Assembly (NCBI GenBank): GCA_003574895.1
Contig: PJFB01000009.1
Coordinates: forward strand, 62,001-126,000
DNA: 64,000 bases
Direction of reading: 5' to 3'
DNA from: Geobacter sp.
GTDB taxonomy: Bacteria > Desulfobacterota > Desulfuromonadia > Geobacterales > Pseudopelobacteraceae
Made by a program: the position numbers and the translations under genes. Of this stretch, positions 45,416-54,227 are shown one piece after another; position 1 is the stretch's first letter, and each line of letters opens with the position of its first letter. The notes beneath the pieces were generated by a model that was not told the origin of the DNA, made no database searches, and saw only the letters and a list, made by a program, of their open reading frames with translations.

Positions 45416-47134
45416 TCAATGTATGACCCATTCGCTTTTTTTCACAAGTTCAGGTTTGTCGCCCTTTGAAAGCTGGACGATATAACATCCCTTGGAGGCG
45501 TAACGTTGGCCCGGGCCGAAGCTCAAACGCTCATATAAAGGCAAGTCCTGGTCTCTCATCATCCCGATAACGTCGAGTAGATTGTCCCGGTAATAATTTC
45601 CACGGATGTCCATCATTACCAGGGTAAGCAATTGGGTAATGGCAAAGGACTCTTTTGCTATCATGTCAGCCTTGCCCTGGAGTTTCATGTTACTGGCCAA
45701 TTGCCCGACAAACCCGTTGTAGCGCTCTTCATCCTGCGGCAGTCTGTAGGGATAGGTAATATAGGTGATGTCCCTGAGCTCTTTGCCCAGCTTCCAGACG
45801 CTCTTGCCAAGGTAACTTGACGATACCAGAATGGTCTGCGGCTTCTCCTTGTTGTTTGCTAATAGTTCCAGTGCAGGCAGAGAATCGGCCCCATCCCATA
45901 GTACGAGAACCGCTGGTTTTTCCTTGGCTAAAATTTGTTGAAGTGTTTCTTCGGATAATGTCTCTCCGGTTTTTAGTCTGACGGTAATCGGGTTTTGATG
46001 TCCCAGTTCGCGCCATGTTTCCTGAAAACCTGCAGAAAGGTTTTTGCCTTCCTTTGAGTCACGGACAATCTGGACTATCGGTACTTCATTCTGGGATTCC
46101 TCCCCCCGATTCAAATAACGGGCAGCCGCTTCTCCTTCCTGGTAGTACCCCTTGGAAAAATACAGGGTATACCAGTCTGTTTCTGAGACGACAGGGTAAT
46201 CGGTAATAGGGAAAATGCACGGGATCCGATTTGTTTCGCAAAATTCATGAATCGGCTGCCAGTCGCCATTTGTTATGCCCCCCAACAGGGCGAATACCGG
46301 ATCCTTGCGGTTGTACTCTTCCAATTGGCTGCGCCAGGTTTCCGCCGGCCCTTTTAATACCCATTTTGACAACGACAGTTTCTTGAAGGTCATTTCACCG
46401 GAATAGAGCATTGAGGCTGCCATGCGGGCACTGAACTTGTTCCTCTTGTAATATGCAGCCATGGTATTTTTCTGTTTGATGTAATTTTCCAGAGGGACGA
46501 GCATTGCATTGCGTTCTTCAGGGCTTACGTCATCCGTGATTACTGTTGCGAAGTGGATAGTGGTATCGGATACCCCCGGAGAGAAGTGTGACGACAGGTT
46601 TTTCAGATAGGAGACAAGCAAAGCCATATCCTGATCTTCGATAAGATAGCGTGGCATGACGTCATTTAGTGTCCGGCCAGTGGGATCCACGCCACTCTGT
46701 ATGACATTCGCCAGTGTTTTGTCGGTATATGCCGGTCTACGGGTGGGTACCGGATAATATTTCGGGTCCTGTTTGACGCCCTTATACTGTAGGTCTAGCG
46801 GCTTGAAGAGAATCGCGCCGTTAGTCGGTGTTGTTACAACACCGCCTTCATACGAGCCCAGGCCGCTGCGCAGATGACAACTGACGCAGGTAAATGCGGT
46901 GCCGGGAACCGGAAGGTCGCCCTTTACAAAGGCCTGCATCGGTTCTCCCGATGGCAGAATGCCTTCGCGATACATTCGCTCGCCCAGTTGATGTTCTTCT
47001 TGGGGAGAAACGGAGGTTTTGGGTGATGATGCTCCATACGAGTCTGTCAAGCCGGCCATAACCAGAAGAACCACGAAGCAGCCCAATATCGCCAGCATCC
47101 GATTATAAATGATGTTCCGGTTAGATAACTTCAT
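45416..47134 (-). CDS. Monohaem cytochrome c fused to a periplasmic binding domain
   Basis: This 572-residue protein has an N-terminal membrane/signal segment (ILGCFVVLLVMAGLT), a cytochrome c domain with CVSCH (C83-H87) and a possible distal Met in NDVMPRYLIED, then a type I periplasmic-binding-protein-like domain from about residue 190 (FALLGGITNGDWQPIHEFCE, VPIVQIVRDSKEGKNLSAGF, TILVSSSYLGKSVWKL). Fusions of haem and ligand-binding domains suggest a redox or solute sensor, or an electron carrier with a ligand-controlled partner. It overlaps the SCO1 stop by 4 bp. Confidence 0.82.
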   Translation of the reverse strand: MKLSNRNIIYNRMLAILGCFVVLLVMAGLTDSYGASSPKTSVSPQEEHQLGERMYREGILPSGEPMQAFVKGDLPVPGTAFTCVSCHLRSGLGSYEGGVVTTPTNGAILFKPLDLQYKGVKQDPKYYPVPTRRPAYTDKTLANVIQSGVDPTGRTLNDVMPRYLIEDQDMALLVSYLKNLSSHFSPGVSDTTIHFATVITDDVSPEERNAMLVPLENYIKQKNTMAAYYKRNKFSARMAASMLYSGEMTFKKLSLSKWVLKGPAETWRSQLEEYNRKDPVFALLGGITNGDWQPIHEFCETNRIPCIFPITDYPVVSETDWYTLYFSKGYYQEGEAAARYLNRGEESQNEVPIVQIVRDSKEGKNLSAGFQETWRELGHQNPITVRLKTGETLSEETLQQILAKEKPAVLVLWDGADSLPALELLANNKEKPQTILVSSSYLGKSVWKLGKELRDITYITYPYRLPQDEERYNGFVGQLASNMKLQGKADMIAKESFAITQLLTLVMMDIRGNYYRDNLLDVIGMMRDQDLPLYERLSFGPGQRYASKGCYIVQLSKGDKPELVKKSEWVIH

Positions 47135-47712
47135 TTTATCCCCACCTTTTTACACTCATCAATAAATTCGGAACTGCCCATAAGCCCGAATACCCTGATC
47201 CATTTGCCTGGCTCATCAGACCTGATCAGCGTCAGCGGGTAATGGGACATTTTATTTGGGATATAGGCATTGAATGCGTACATAACCTTATCGATATCTG
47301 CGCGTGTTCCGGTCAGGAAGTCCCAGCCCGGCTTTGATCTGTATCTTTTTAAGTAATCCTTCATAACTTTCGGGGTGTCGTTTTCCGGATCAATCGAAAT
47401 AGATATCAGTTGTATTTTTTGTGAATCAGTTCCAAGTTTACGTTGCAGGTTTGCAAAACTCACGGAAAGGATCGGGCAAATTGTGGTACATGTCCCGAAA
47501 ATAAAGTCCAAAATAACCGGTTTTTTTGATTGAATGAGTTCCCGAAAACGCACCTTGCGGCCATCCTGGTTTACCAGTACAACATCCGGAGCCGTGTAAC
47601 TTTCAATGGTGCGTTTGTATTTTAATTCACCTGCAACGGCCAGATTGGTCATGAATGAAAGGGCAGTTACAGTACAAAATAGTCTCAAGATAACTTTAAT
47701 AGATTTTGACAT
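47131..47712 (-). CDS. SCO1/SenC-family copper chaperone
   Basis: This 193-residue secreted thioredoxin-fold protein has a signal peptide, the copper site CTTICP (C75, C79) and H157 in SHYPLTL, the third ligand. SCO proteins deliver copper to cupredoxin sites such as the CuA of cytochrome oxidase or act as thiol reductases. Here the nearby multicopper oxidase is a possible client. It is co-transcribed with the cytochrome fusion gene. Confidence 0.9.
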   Translation of the reverse strand: MSKSIKVILRLFCTVTALSFMTNLAVAGELKYKRTIESYTAPDVVLVNQDGRKVRFRELIQSKKPVILDFIFGTCTTICPILSVSFANLQRKLGTDSQKIQLISISIDPENDTPKVMKDYLKRYRSKPGWDFLTGTRADIDKVMYAFNAYIPNKMSHYPLTLIRSDEPGKWIRVFGLMGSSEFIDECKKVGIK

Positions 47713-47829
47713 ATGCGAAAATCACCTCCGGGGCATTAGGGTAGCAGCTAAATTATATTGAATGATATAGACGGTTATCTGCCGCTTGAAACGGCATTTA
47801 AGCGTTTGTAAACCGGACGTCGCAAATAG

Positions 47830-48297
47830 TTACTGATCAAATATTGTTGAATAATCAGGCGTAGTATTGCCTTGTACCGTGGTGTCGTTTTGTCGCCCTT
47901 CCAATATCAAAGCTCTTCTCGCAGCTATGGCGGCATCCATGTCGGCCTTTACAGGACGATGTTGTCTATGATTGACATGGGGAACACTGGCAATTATTTG
48001 CTTCTTTACAGGTTGTTGTATTTCCGCAGCCAACTTGGGAGACGTAGCCGTTTGGGTTCCTGATGTCAGATTGGATGTTGTTGTTTGGGCAGGTGAGGCT
48101 GCTTTTGCCGGAACCGACCCATGGTAAGGTGCTACTGTACTTGAATGAGTTGACACTGGTTTTTCGTTGCCGGTACAGACGGCCTCAAAATGGTCCGGAT
48201 ACTCGATCGCTCGGCAAACAGTGCTTTCGGTGCCTGCAAAAACCTGACACGGCAACAATGTAACTCCTATTATCAAGGTCTTTATCATGGTTTTCAT
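47830..48297 (-). CDS. Small secreted protein, unknown
   Basis: This 155-residue protein has a signal peptide (TLIIGVTLLPCQVFAGTES) and then a low-complexity stretch rich in Ser, Thr, Ala, Pro and Gln. Two cysteines near the start (STVCRAIEYPDHFEAVC) may pair. No family is recognised. A gap of 117 bp separates it from the SCO1 gene, so a shared transcript is possible. Confidence 0.6.
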   Translation of the reverse strand: MKTMIKTLIIGVTLLPCQVFAGTESTVCRAIEYPDHFEAVCTGNEKPVSTHSSTVAPYHGSVPAKAASPAQTTTSNLTSGTQTATSPKLAAEIQQPVKKQIIASVPHVNHRQHRPVKADMDAAIAARRALILEGRQNDTTVQGNTTPDYSTIFDQ

Positions 48298-48623
48298 TGT
48301 TACCCCCTTTTCGTTTCGAGTCAGGAGATGTCAGTTTGCTGATATTAATAGTAGGGTATATCTATTCTTATCATCTATTAACCCCGTAAAAATTGTCAAT
48401 AAAAAAAACAACAATAAAAGATACTAATTTATCGAATTTGTTCGCTATTTTGTTATGACTTAGCGAATAAGATTATAGCAGGAGATATGCCATATGCACG
48501 GCAGACAAATTTATTAATTAAATACAGCCTGTTGTGTTGTAAAATGCATCTTTGATGAAAGCCGATTGTCAAATATTGTTACTGAATGGTGTAATAAAAG
48601 CTGACACAGATAGATTTTTTGTA
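48298..48623. other. AT-rich intergenic region with no gene seen
   Basis: This 326-bp stretch between the divergent secreted-protein gene and the biotin operon is AT-rich with A and T runs around 48400. I see no ORF of note, no RNA gene and no repeat. It must hold the promoter of the leftward secreted-protein gene. Confidence 0.6.
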
Positions 48624-48653
48624 TGTCAACTTGTGCTTGCGTGTTGGTTGACA
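48624..48653. promoter_or_regulatory. BirA-type operator of the biotin operon
   Basis: TGTCAAC (48624-48630) and GTTGACA (48647-48653) form a palindrome with 16 bp between, the same spacing as in the known BirA operators (TGTAAAC-N16-GTTTACA core). The right arm contains the -35 box. The downstream genes are bioB, bioD and bioA. Repression by BirA-biotinyl-AMP is inferred. Confidence 0.8.
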
Positions 48654-48676
48654 AATTGGGATTGTCGTGATATTGA
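48648..48676 (+). promoter_or_regulatory. Sigma70-type promoter of bioBDA
   Basis: TTGACA at 48648-48653 and TATTGA at 48671-48676 are separated by 17 bp, giving a very short leader before the bioB ATG at 48694. It overlaps the BirA-type palindrome. Confidence 0.65.
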
Positions 48677-48693
48677 GGGGCTTCGGGGGAGTT

Positions 48694-49686
48694 ATGACAA
48701 TAAAGATTAGAGATCTTGCCGATGCGGTTATTAATGGGGAACAGCTTTCTCGGGAAAATGCCCTTTGGCTAGTGGAAGCCGCAGGGGCCGACCTGTTGCT
48801 GCTGTTAGCCGAGGCCGGCCGTATTCGCGATCATTTTGTCGGTAGCAGGGTGACACTCTGTTCGATCATCAACGCCAAATCTGGAACATGTCCTGAGGAC
48901 TGCGCCTTTTGCGCCCAGTCGGCCCACCATTCCAGTTCAATTGGCAAATATGCCCTGGTTGATGAAGAAGAGATGGTCAACTGCGCCAAGCTTGCAGAAA
49001 ATAACGGGGCTTCATGTTATGGAATAGTCACCAGCGGCACCGGCATCAACCGGGGGGTAGAGCTTGACCGCATCTGTTCCACTTTGAGACGCATCAGGAC
49101 GGAATCCGGGATTGCACCATCCTGCTCTTTGGGCATCATGGATTTTGATACTGCTCAAATACTGAAGGAGGCAGGCATGGTTACATATCATCACAATCTT
49201 GAAACCGCGCGCAGCTTCTTTCCCAGTATCTGCACCACTCACGATTATGAAGATGATATTGCTACTGTCAGAGCAGCCAAGAAAGCCGGGTTGAAGGTCT
49301 GTTCAGGCGGCATCTTCGGCCTGGGGGAGAGTTTTGAGCAACGCATCGAGATGGCTATTACCCTGCGTGAGTTGGAAGTGGATTCGGTCCCCGTCAACTT
49401 TCTAGACCCGGTGGAGGGGACCCGTCTGGCCCGAGCCGATTTCCTGACACCGCTTGACTGCCTGAAAACCATTGCCTTATACCGTTTTCTCCTGCCTGAT
49501 CGCCAGATTAAGGTCTGCGGCGGACGGGAACGAAACCTGCGGGAACTCCAGTCGTGGATCTTCATGGCCGGAGCCAGCGGCATGATGACCGGCAACTACC
49601 TGACCAAGGCCGGACGCAGCCCCGAACTTGACCGTCAATTGATCAGCGATCTCGGGTTAGAGGTTGCCGAATGTGGTTGCTGTTGA
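48694..49686 (+). CDS. bioB: Biotin synthase
   Basis: This 330-residue radical SAM enzyme inserts sulfur into dethiobiotin. The cluster motif CPEDCAFCAQSAHH (CxxxCxxC) and the later YHHNLETARSFF and CSGGIFGLGES segments fit BioB. The ATG at 48694 follows GGGGGAG; the frame is open from 48667 but that lies within the promoter. The C terminus ends with a Cys-Gly-Cys-Cys tail. It begins the bioB-bioD-bioA operon. Confidence 0.96.
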   Translation: MTIKIRDLADAVINGEQLSRENALWLVEAAGADLLLLLAEAGRIRDHFVGSRVTLCSIINAKSGTCPEDCAFCAQSAHHSSSIGKYALVDEEEMVNCAKLAENNGASCYGIVTSGTGINRGVELDRICSTLRRIRTESGIAPSCSLGIMDFDTAQILKEAGMVTYHHNLETARSFFPSICTTHDYEDDIATVRAAKKAGLKVCSGGIFGLGESFEQRIEMAITLRELEVDSVPVNFLDPVEGTRLARADFLTPLDCLKTIALYRFLLPDRQIKVCGGRERNLRELQSWIFMAGASGMMTGNYLTKAGRSPELDRQLISDLGLEVAECGCC

Positions 49687-49747
49687 CGGTTTCTAAGAAA
49701 AAGCGGATGGTTGGAACCGAATTTAAATTACAGTTTGCGAGGTGAAA

Positions 49748-50464
49748 ATGGCACAAGGAATATTCGTCACCGGTACGGACACCGGTGTTGGCAAGTCTAT
49801 CGTTGCGGCGACCCTGGCATATTTGCTGCGCATGAGCGGAGCCCGGGTGGGGGTTATGAAGCCGGTAACCAGTGGCTGCCGTGAGGAAAACGGCGGGCTG
49901 GTTTCGGATGACGCCCTGCTGCTCTGTGGCGCTGCCGGCATTGAGTGTAATAACGATGTGGCTCCCTACAAGTTGCGCGAAGCGCTGGCTCCGGCCGAAG
50001 CGGCAAAAATAGATGGCGTTCGGATCGATTTCTCCAGTATCCGCGAATCTTATCAGCGCTTGGCAGCTGCCAGCGACGTCATGATCGTAGAGGGGGCAGG
50101 GGGGTTGATGGTACCGCTGGCGGGCGGCCTTTTGATGGCCGACCTTGTGCGGGAATTGAACCTGCCGCTTCTGGTAGTGGCACGGCCGAACCTGGGGACC
50201 ATCAACCACACAGTGCTGACCTGCTATGCTGCCCAGCAGATGGGGCTTTCCGTGGCTGGCGTGATTATCAACAATCTCCCTGAAAGGCCCGGACGTGCGG
50301 AGCAGAGCGCCCCGCATCATATCGGCTCGCTCTGCGGTGCACCCGTACTGGGGCTTTGGCCGCATCATGAGGGAGAGGACCAGGCAGAGACAGTTGAATA
50401 CCTGGCAAGGTGGCTGAACGACCAGCCTGAAACTGAAATCGTCATGAGGGAGTTGGGGTGGTGA
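49748..50464 (+). CDS. bioD: Dethiobiotin synthetase
   Basis: This 238-residue ATP-dependent carboxylase closes the ureido ring of biotin. The N-terminal FVTGTDTGVGKSIVAATLAYLL split includes the P-loop and KPVTSGCR; VEGAGGLMVPL is the second conserved motif. It starts at ATG 49748 with GAGG five bases or so upstream (GTG 49742 is also in frame) and overlaps bioA. Confidence 0.95.
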   Translation: MAQGIFVTGTDTGVGKSIVAATLAYLLRMSGARVGVMKPVTSGCREENGGLVSDDALLLCGAAGIECNNDVAPYKLREALAPAEAAKIDGVRIDFSSIRESYQRLAAASDVMIVEGAGGLMVPLAGGLLMADLVRELNLPLLVVARPNLGTINHTVLTCYAAQQMGLSVAGVIINNLPERPGRAEQSAPHHIGSLCGAPVLGLWPHHEGEDQAETVEYLARWLNDQPETEIVMRELGW

Positions 50465-51822
50465 ATACTATTTCCACAGAACAATTGCGGTCATGGGATA
50501 AACGTTACATCTGGCATCCCTTCACCCAGATGCAGGACTGGGCGCAAGAGGAGCCGATTGTCATTGAGAGGGGCGAAGGGGTTTGGTTGATCGACAGTGA
50601 CGGCAAGCGCTATCTGGACGGCGTGGCCTCCATGTGGACCAATGTCCATGGTCACTGTAGAAGCGAGCTGAACGAGGCGCTCAAGGCTCAGGTGGACCGT
50701 TTGGAACACTCTACGTTGCTGGGGTTGTCCAGCGAACAGAGCATACTGTTGGCTCGCAAGCTGGCGGAGATTACACCTCCGGGTCTTGATCGCGTATTTT
50801 ATTCGGACAACGGCTCAACCGCCATGGAGGTGGCGGTTAAGATGGCTTACCAGTATCAGGTTCAACGCGGGCGGCCTGAGCGCAGTCGTTTCATTACCTT
50901 CCGCAACGCCTATCACGGCGACACCCTGGGAGCGGTCAGTGTCGGTGGAATCGATATCTATCATGGCACCTTCCAGCCGTTGCTGTTTGAGACCATCCAG
51001 GCACCTTCTCCCTATTGCTATCGCTGCGAACTTGGGTGCACTGACCCCGGCACCTGCGGAATGCGTTGCCTCGACTCTTTGGATGCCATCATGGCGGAGT
51101 ATGCAGTGGCATGTGCCGGACTGGTAATAGAGCCGCTCCTGCAGGGAGCCGGCGGGATGATAGTGCAACCACCAGGTTTTCTCAGGCGCGTTCGCGAACT
51201 GTGCAACCGCTACGACCTGTTGATGATTACCGATGAAGTAGCAACCGGTTTTGGACGGACCGGCCGGATGTTTGCCTGTGAACATGAAGCGGTAGTACCT
51301 GATATCATGGCGATCTCCAAGGGTATTGCCGCCGGCTACCTGCCCTTGGCAGCTACTGTGGCGACCGAGGATGTCTATTCGGCATTCTTGGGTGAATACT
51401 CGCAACTCAAGACCTTCTTCCATGGCCATACCTTCACCGGCAATCCTCTGGCTTGCGCGGTTGCCCTGAAGAGCCTTGAGTTGTTCGAGAGCGACGGACT
51501 TCTTGAAACTCTGCAAGTAAAGATCACATACCTCAAAGAGAGGTTATCCATGTTTGCCGGGTTGCCGCATGTCGGCGACATACGGCAGTGCGGATTGGCC
51601 GCTGCGGTGGAGCTAGTGCTTGACAAGGATACTAGAGAGCCGTATCCGTGGGAGCAGAAGACCGGCATTCGCGTCTGTCTCGATGCTCGCAGTAATGGCA
51701 TATTTTCACGTCCGCTCGGGAATTCGGTAGTGATTTTCCCGCCTCTGGTCATCTCGCTGGAGGAACTGAAGCTCCTGATGGATGGTTTGGAGCGTTCGAT
51801 AACGGCTGTTACAGCTGATTGA
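50458..51822 (+). CDS. bioA: Adenosylmethionine-8-amino-7-oxononanoate aminotransferase
   Basis: This enzyme of about 453 residues converts KAPA to DAPA in biotin synthesis using SAM as amino donor. Conserved segments include IWHPFTQMQDW, the SDNGSTAMEVAVKMAYQY cofactor region, ITDEVATGFGRTG and the PLP lysine in MAISKGIAAGYLPL. The start is a GTG (50458 or 50461), overlapping bioD. A strong hairpin follows the stop. bioF and bioC are not in the window. Confidence 0.95.
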   Translation: MVNTISTEQLRSWDKRYIWHPFTQMQDWAQEEPIVIERGEGVWLIDSDGKRYLDGVASMWTNVHGHCRSELNEALKAQVDRLEHSTLLGLSSEQSILLARKLAEITPPGLDRVFYSDNGSTAMEVAVKMAYQYQVQRGRPERSRFITFRNAYHGDTLGAVSVGGIDIYHGTFQPLLFETIQAPSPYCYRCELGCTDPGTCGMRCLDSLDAIMAEYAVACAGLVIEPLLQGAGGMIVQPPGFLRRVRELCNRYDLLMITDEVATGFGRTGRMFACEHEAVVPDIMAISKGIAAGYLPLAATVATEDVYSAFLGEYSQLKTFFHGHTFTGNPLACAVALKSLELFESDGLLETLQVKITYLKERLSMFAGLPHVGDIRQCGLAAAVELVLDKDTREPYPWEQKTGIRVCLDARSNGIFSRPLGNSVVIFPPLVISLEELKLLMDGLERSITAVTAD

Positions 51823-51864
51823 AACACTAAATCCCGTGGCCAACGCTACGGGATTTAGTGTTTC
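51821..51864 (+). terminator. 17-bp stem-loop after bioA
   Basis: GAAACACTAAATCCCGT at 51821-51837 pairs perfectly with its complement at 51848-51864 around a 10-nt loop. It overlaps the bioA stop codon. No long T run follows, but the stem is strong enough to act as a terminator or 3' stabiliser. Confidence 0.75.
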
Positions 51865-51958
51865 AGGATTTTAAAGGTTTTGATTTAATAATTGCATTTC
51901 ATTACGATTGCCGATTAAATACTGCCAACAGACTCTACCTTGTGAGGCGAACCTGCCT

Positions 51959-53332
51959 ATGGTACCAGAAACCAGAATCTTGCTTATTGATGATGACGAC
52001 TCCGGCCGTGAGGCGCTAGAGCTTCTCCTGAAGTCCATTGGCTATATTGTCGTGCCTGCGGCCCGTGGTGAAGAGGCCCTTGCCATCATGGAACGTGAAC
52101 AATTCAATCTTATTGTATCCGATCTGTTTCTGCCGGACACAAATGGGATAGAAATTCTTCAGAATTCGCGTCGCCTTTCGCCCACTACCGAGGTTATCGT
52201 CGTCACTGGTTATGCTTCGGCTGAAACCGCAGTGCGTGCCATGAAGGAGGGAGCGTTCGACTATATCACCAAGCCCGTGAATTTCGACGAGCTCAGGATA
52301 GTGGTTGCAAAGGCCTTGGAAAAGCAGCAGCTCCTCTCTGAGAACGTTTATCTGCGGAAACAGCTTCAGGAACGTTTCGAATTCAGCAACATTATCGGCA
52401 ATTCACCGGCCATGAAGCTTGTATTCGAGCGGATGACGCGCATTGTCAAAACCGATTCCACGGTGCTTATAACCGGAGAATCAGGGACCGGTAAAGAATT
52501 GGTGGCGCGGGCCCTGCATTTCAACGGCTCAAGGAAAAATAAGCCGTTCATTGCAGTCAATTGTGGTGCCATACCTGAGTCGCTTCTGGAAAGTGAGCTG
52601 TTCGGTCATGTGCGCGGCGCTTTTACCGGTGCTATCAGGGACAAGGCCGGTAAGTTCGAGGCCGCCAACCAGGGGACCATCTTTCTGGACGAGATTGGAA
52701 CCATGCCCCAACACCTGCAGACCAAGATCCTGCGTGTACTTCAGGAACAGGAGGTTGAGCGGATCGGGTCCAATAAGCCGGTTAAACTTGACGTGCGGGT
52801 CATCTCGGCTACCAATCTCGATCTCGACCAGCAGGTACGCCAGGGAAATTTTCGGGAAGACCTTTTCTATCGTCTAAATGTCATCCCGCTGCACCTGCCG
52901 CCACTTCGGGAACGCAAACAGGATATCATGGCCCTGGTTGGCCATTTTCTGGAAAAATGCTGTCGGCTCATGGGGCGGCCGACCATGACAATCGGCAAGA
53001 GGGCGCTTGATGCGCTGGAGGATTATGCCTGGCCGGGCAATGTGCGTGAATTGGAAAATCTGGTTGAACGGATGGTGGCGCTGACGGAAGACGATACCAT
53101 CCGATTGGAGGATCTGCCAGCGGTGATGTGCTCACAGGGCCATGCACCCGGTGACGTCAGCCTGGAATTGACCGAACGTGGCTTGGATATGGTGTCGGCA
53201 ATCGCCGACATCGAACGCAAGTTGATCTCTCAGGCACTTGTGCTTTCCAACGGGGTAAAGGCGCAGGCCGCTGCTTTGCTGGGCATAAACAGAACTACAT
53301 TGGTGGAAAAACTGAAAAGGCTGAATCTTTGA
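51959..53332 (+). CDS. NtrC-type sigma54-dependent response regulator
   Basis: This 457-residue regulator has a receiver domain ([10 protein letters not shown]; phosphoacceptor Asp in [13 protein letters not shown]; Lys in YITKPVNF), an AAA+ domain with [11 protein letters not shown], the sigma54-contact loop VRGAFTGAI and GTIFLDEIG, and a C-terminal Fis-type HTH ([20 protein letters not shown]). The ATG at 51959 follows GTGAGG; the frame reads from 51908. No kinase gene is adjacent, so it is an orphan. Target genes are unknown. Confidence 0.93.
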   Translation: MVPETRILLIDDDDSGREALELLLKSIGYIVVPAARGEEALAIMEREQFNLIVSDLFLPDTNGIEILQNSRRLSPTTEVIVVTGYASAETAVRAMKEGAFDYITKPVNFDELRIVVAKALEKQQLLSENVYLRKQLQERFEFSNIIGNSPAMKLVFERMTRIVKTDSTVLITGESGTGKELVARALHFNGSRKNKPFIAVNCGAIPESLLESELFGHVRGAFTGAIRDKAGKFEAANQGTIFLDEIGTMPQHLQTKILRVLQEQEVERIGSNKPVKLDVRVISATNLDLDQQVRQGNFREDLFYRLNVIPLHLPPLRERKQDIMALVGHFLEKCCRLMGRPTMTIGKRALDALEDYAWPGNVRELENLVERMVALTEDDTIRLEDLPAVMCSQGHAPGDVSLELTERGLDMVSAIADIERKLISQALVLSNGVKAQAAALLGINRTTLVEKLKRLNL

Positions 53333-53363
53333 ACCAGCACGTTCCTCCTCCACATGATTATCA

Positions 53364-53846
53364 TTAACTTCCGGAAGGTTCCTGCTCCTTAACAACAACG
53401 CGTCGTGCGCTGGGTATCCGAAAAACAGCCCGGAACGTTGCTGCCTTGATGCCGTCCTCAGTCATTACCTCGACCTCGCCAACGATATCCCGGTCATTTT
53501 TCTCTGTTACTTGTGCAATGGCTTTTACCGTTCCCCAGCGAACCGGTGCGTGAAATTTCAGATTCATCTCAATGGTTACAAAGTGGGTGTTTTCCGGGAG
53601 CAGGGTCTTGATGGCAATAGCCAGGGCAGTGTCCGCCAGCGAAGTTACGGCCCCGCCGTGCATCAGGCCCATCCCCTGGCATAGCGCTGCATAAAAAGGC
53701 ATGCTTAGTACGGCCCTGCCGCTGGAGGTCTCGACTATTTGCATCCCAAGATACTCCTCAAAAGGAGCGAGCGCAATCCAGGCAGGTAGTGCAAAGGGTA
53801 GGGGGGCGTCTTTGGTTATCGTTGTCTTGTAAGTGGATTCATACAT
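53364..53846 (-). CDS. PaaI-type hotdog-fold thioesterase
   Basis: This 160-residue protein has the hotdog core with the family motif MGLMHGGAVTSLADTALAIA, and VTIEMNLKFHAPVRWGTVKA. Members hydrolyse acyl-CoA or aryl-CoA thioesters; the substrate here is not indicated. The ATG at 53846 is the likely start although no good ribosome binding site is seen; the frame is open to 53888. It lies just downstream of the tRNA terminator. Confidence 0.85.
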   Translation of the reverse strand: MYESTYKTTITKDAPLPFALPAWIALAPFEEYLGMQIVETSSGRAVLSMPFYAALCQGMGLMHGGAVTSLADTALAIAIKTLLPENTHFVTIEMNLKFHAPVRWGTVKAIAQVTEKNDRDIVGEVEVMTEDGIKAATFRAVFRIPSARRVVVKEQEPSGS

Positions 53847-53871
53847 AGGGCAGGGCACCAGAGTAAAATTG

Positions 53872-53905
53872 AAAAGGGCAGCTGCCAATACGGCAACTGC
53901 CCTTT
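53872..53905 (-). terminator. Terminator after tRNA-Asp copy 1
   Basis: A long stem AAAGGGCAGTTGCC against GGCAGCTGCCCTTTT, with a short loop, follows the tRNA by about 8 bp in the minus direction. A few T residues follow. It separates the tRNAs from the thioesterase gene. Confidence 0.85.
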
Positions 53906-53912
53906 CGTGTAT

Positions 53913-53989
53913 TGGCGGGGTTGACGGGGCTCGAACCCGCGACTTCCAGCGTGACAGGCTGGCACTCTAACCGACTGAGCTACAACCCC
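53913..53989 (-). tRNA. tRNA-Asp(GTC), copy 1
   Basis: This 77-nt cloverleaf with encoded CCA has acceptor GGGGTTG/CAACCCC, anticodon stem CCAGC/GCTGG and loop CTGTCAC, giving anticodon GTC. It is identical to the copy at 54124-54200. Confidence 0.97.
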
Positions 53990-54006
53990 AATACGTGATA
54001 TGTGAG

Positions 54007-54033
54007 AAAAAAACAGGGAAAAAATTTTCCCTG
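54007..54033 (-). terminator. Hairpin with T run between tRNA-Val and tRNA-Asp copy 1
   Basis: Read on the minus strand, CAGGGAAAA and TTTTCCCTG form a stem followed by seven T residues. It could reduce read-through into tRNA-Asp copy 1 or mark an independent transcript. Confidence 0.75.
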
Positions 54034-54040
54034 AAAAAAT

Positions 54041-54116
54041 TGGTGGGCGAAACAGGGATCGAACCTGTGACATCCAGCTTGTAAGGCTGGCGCTCTCCCA
54101 GCTGAGCTATTCGCCC
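54041..54116 (-). tRNA. tRNA-Val(TAC)
   Basis: This 76-nt cloverleaf has acceptor GGGCGAA/TTCGCCC, discriminator A and encoded CCA. The anticodon stem CCAGC/GCTGG holds loop CTTACAA, anticodon TAC. Confidence 0.97.
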
Positions 54117-54123
54117 TAATATA

Positions 54124-54200
54124 TGGCGGGGTTGACGGGGCTCGAACCCGCGACTTCCAGCGTGACAGGCTGGCACTCTAACCGACTGAGCTACAACCCC
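54124..54200 (-). tRNA. tRNA-Asp(GTC), copy 2
   Basis: This 77-nt gene is identical in sequence to copy 1. It lies 27 bp after the HU gene and 7 bp before tRNA-Val, so HU, tRNA-Asp and tRNA-Val may be transcribed together. Confidence 0.97.
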
Positions 54201-54227
54201 TTACATACTGATAAATGCTACCAGTGG

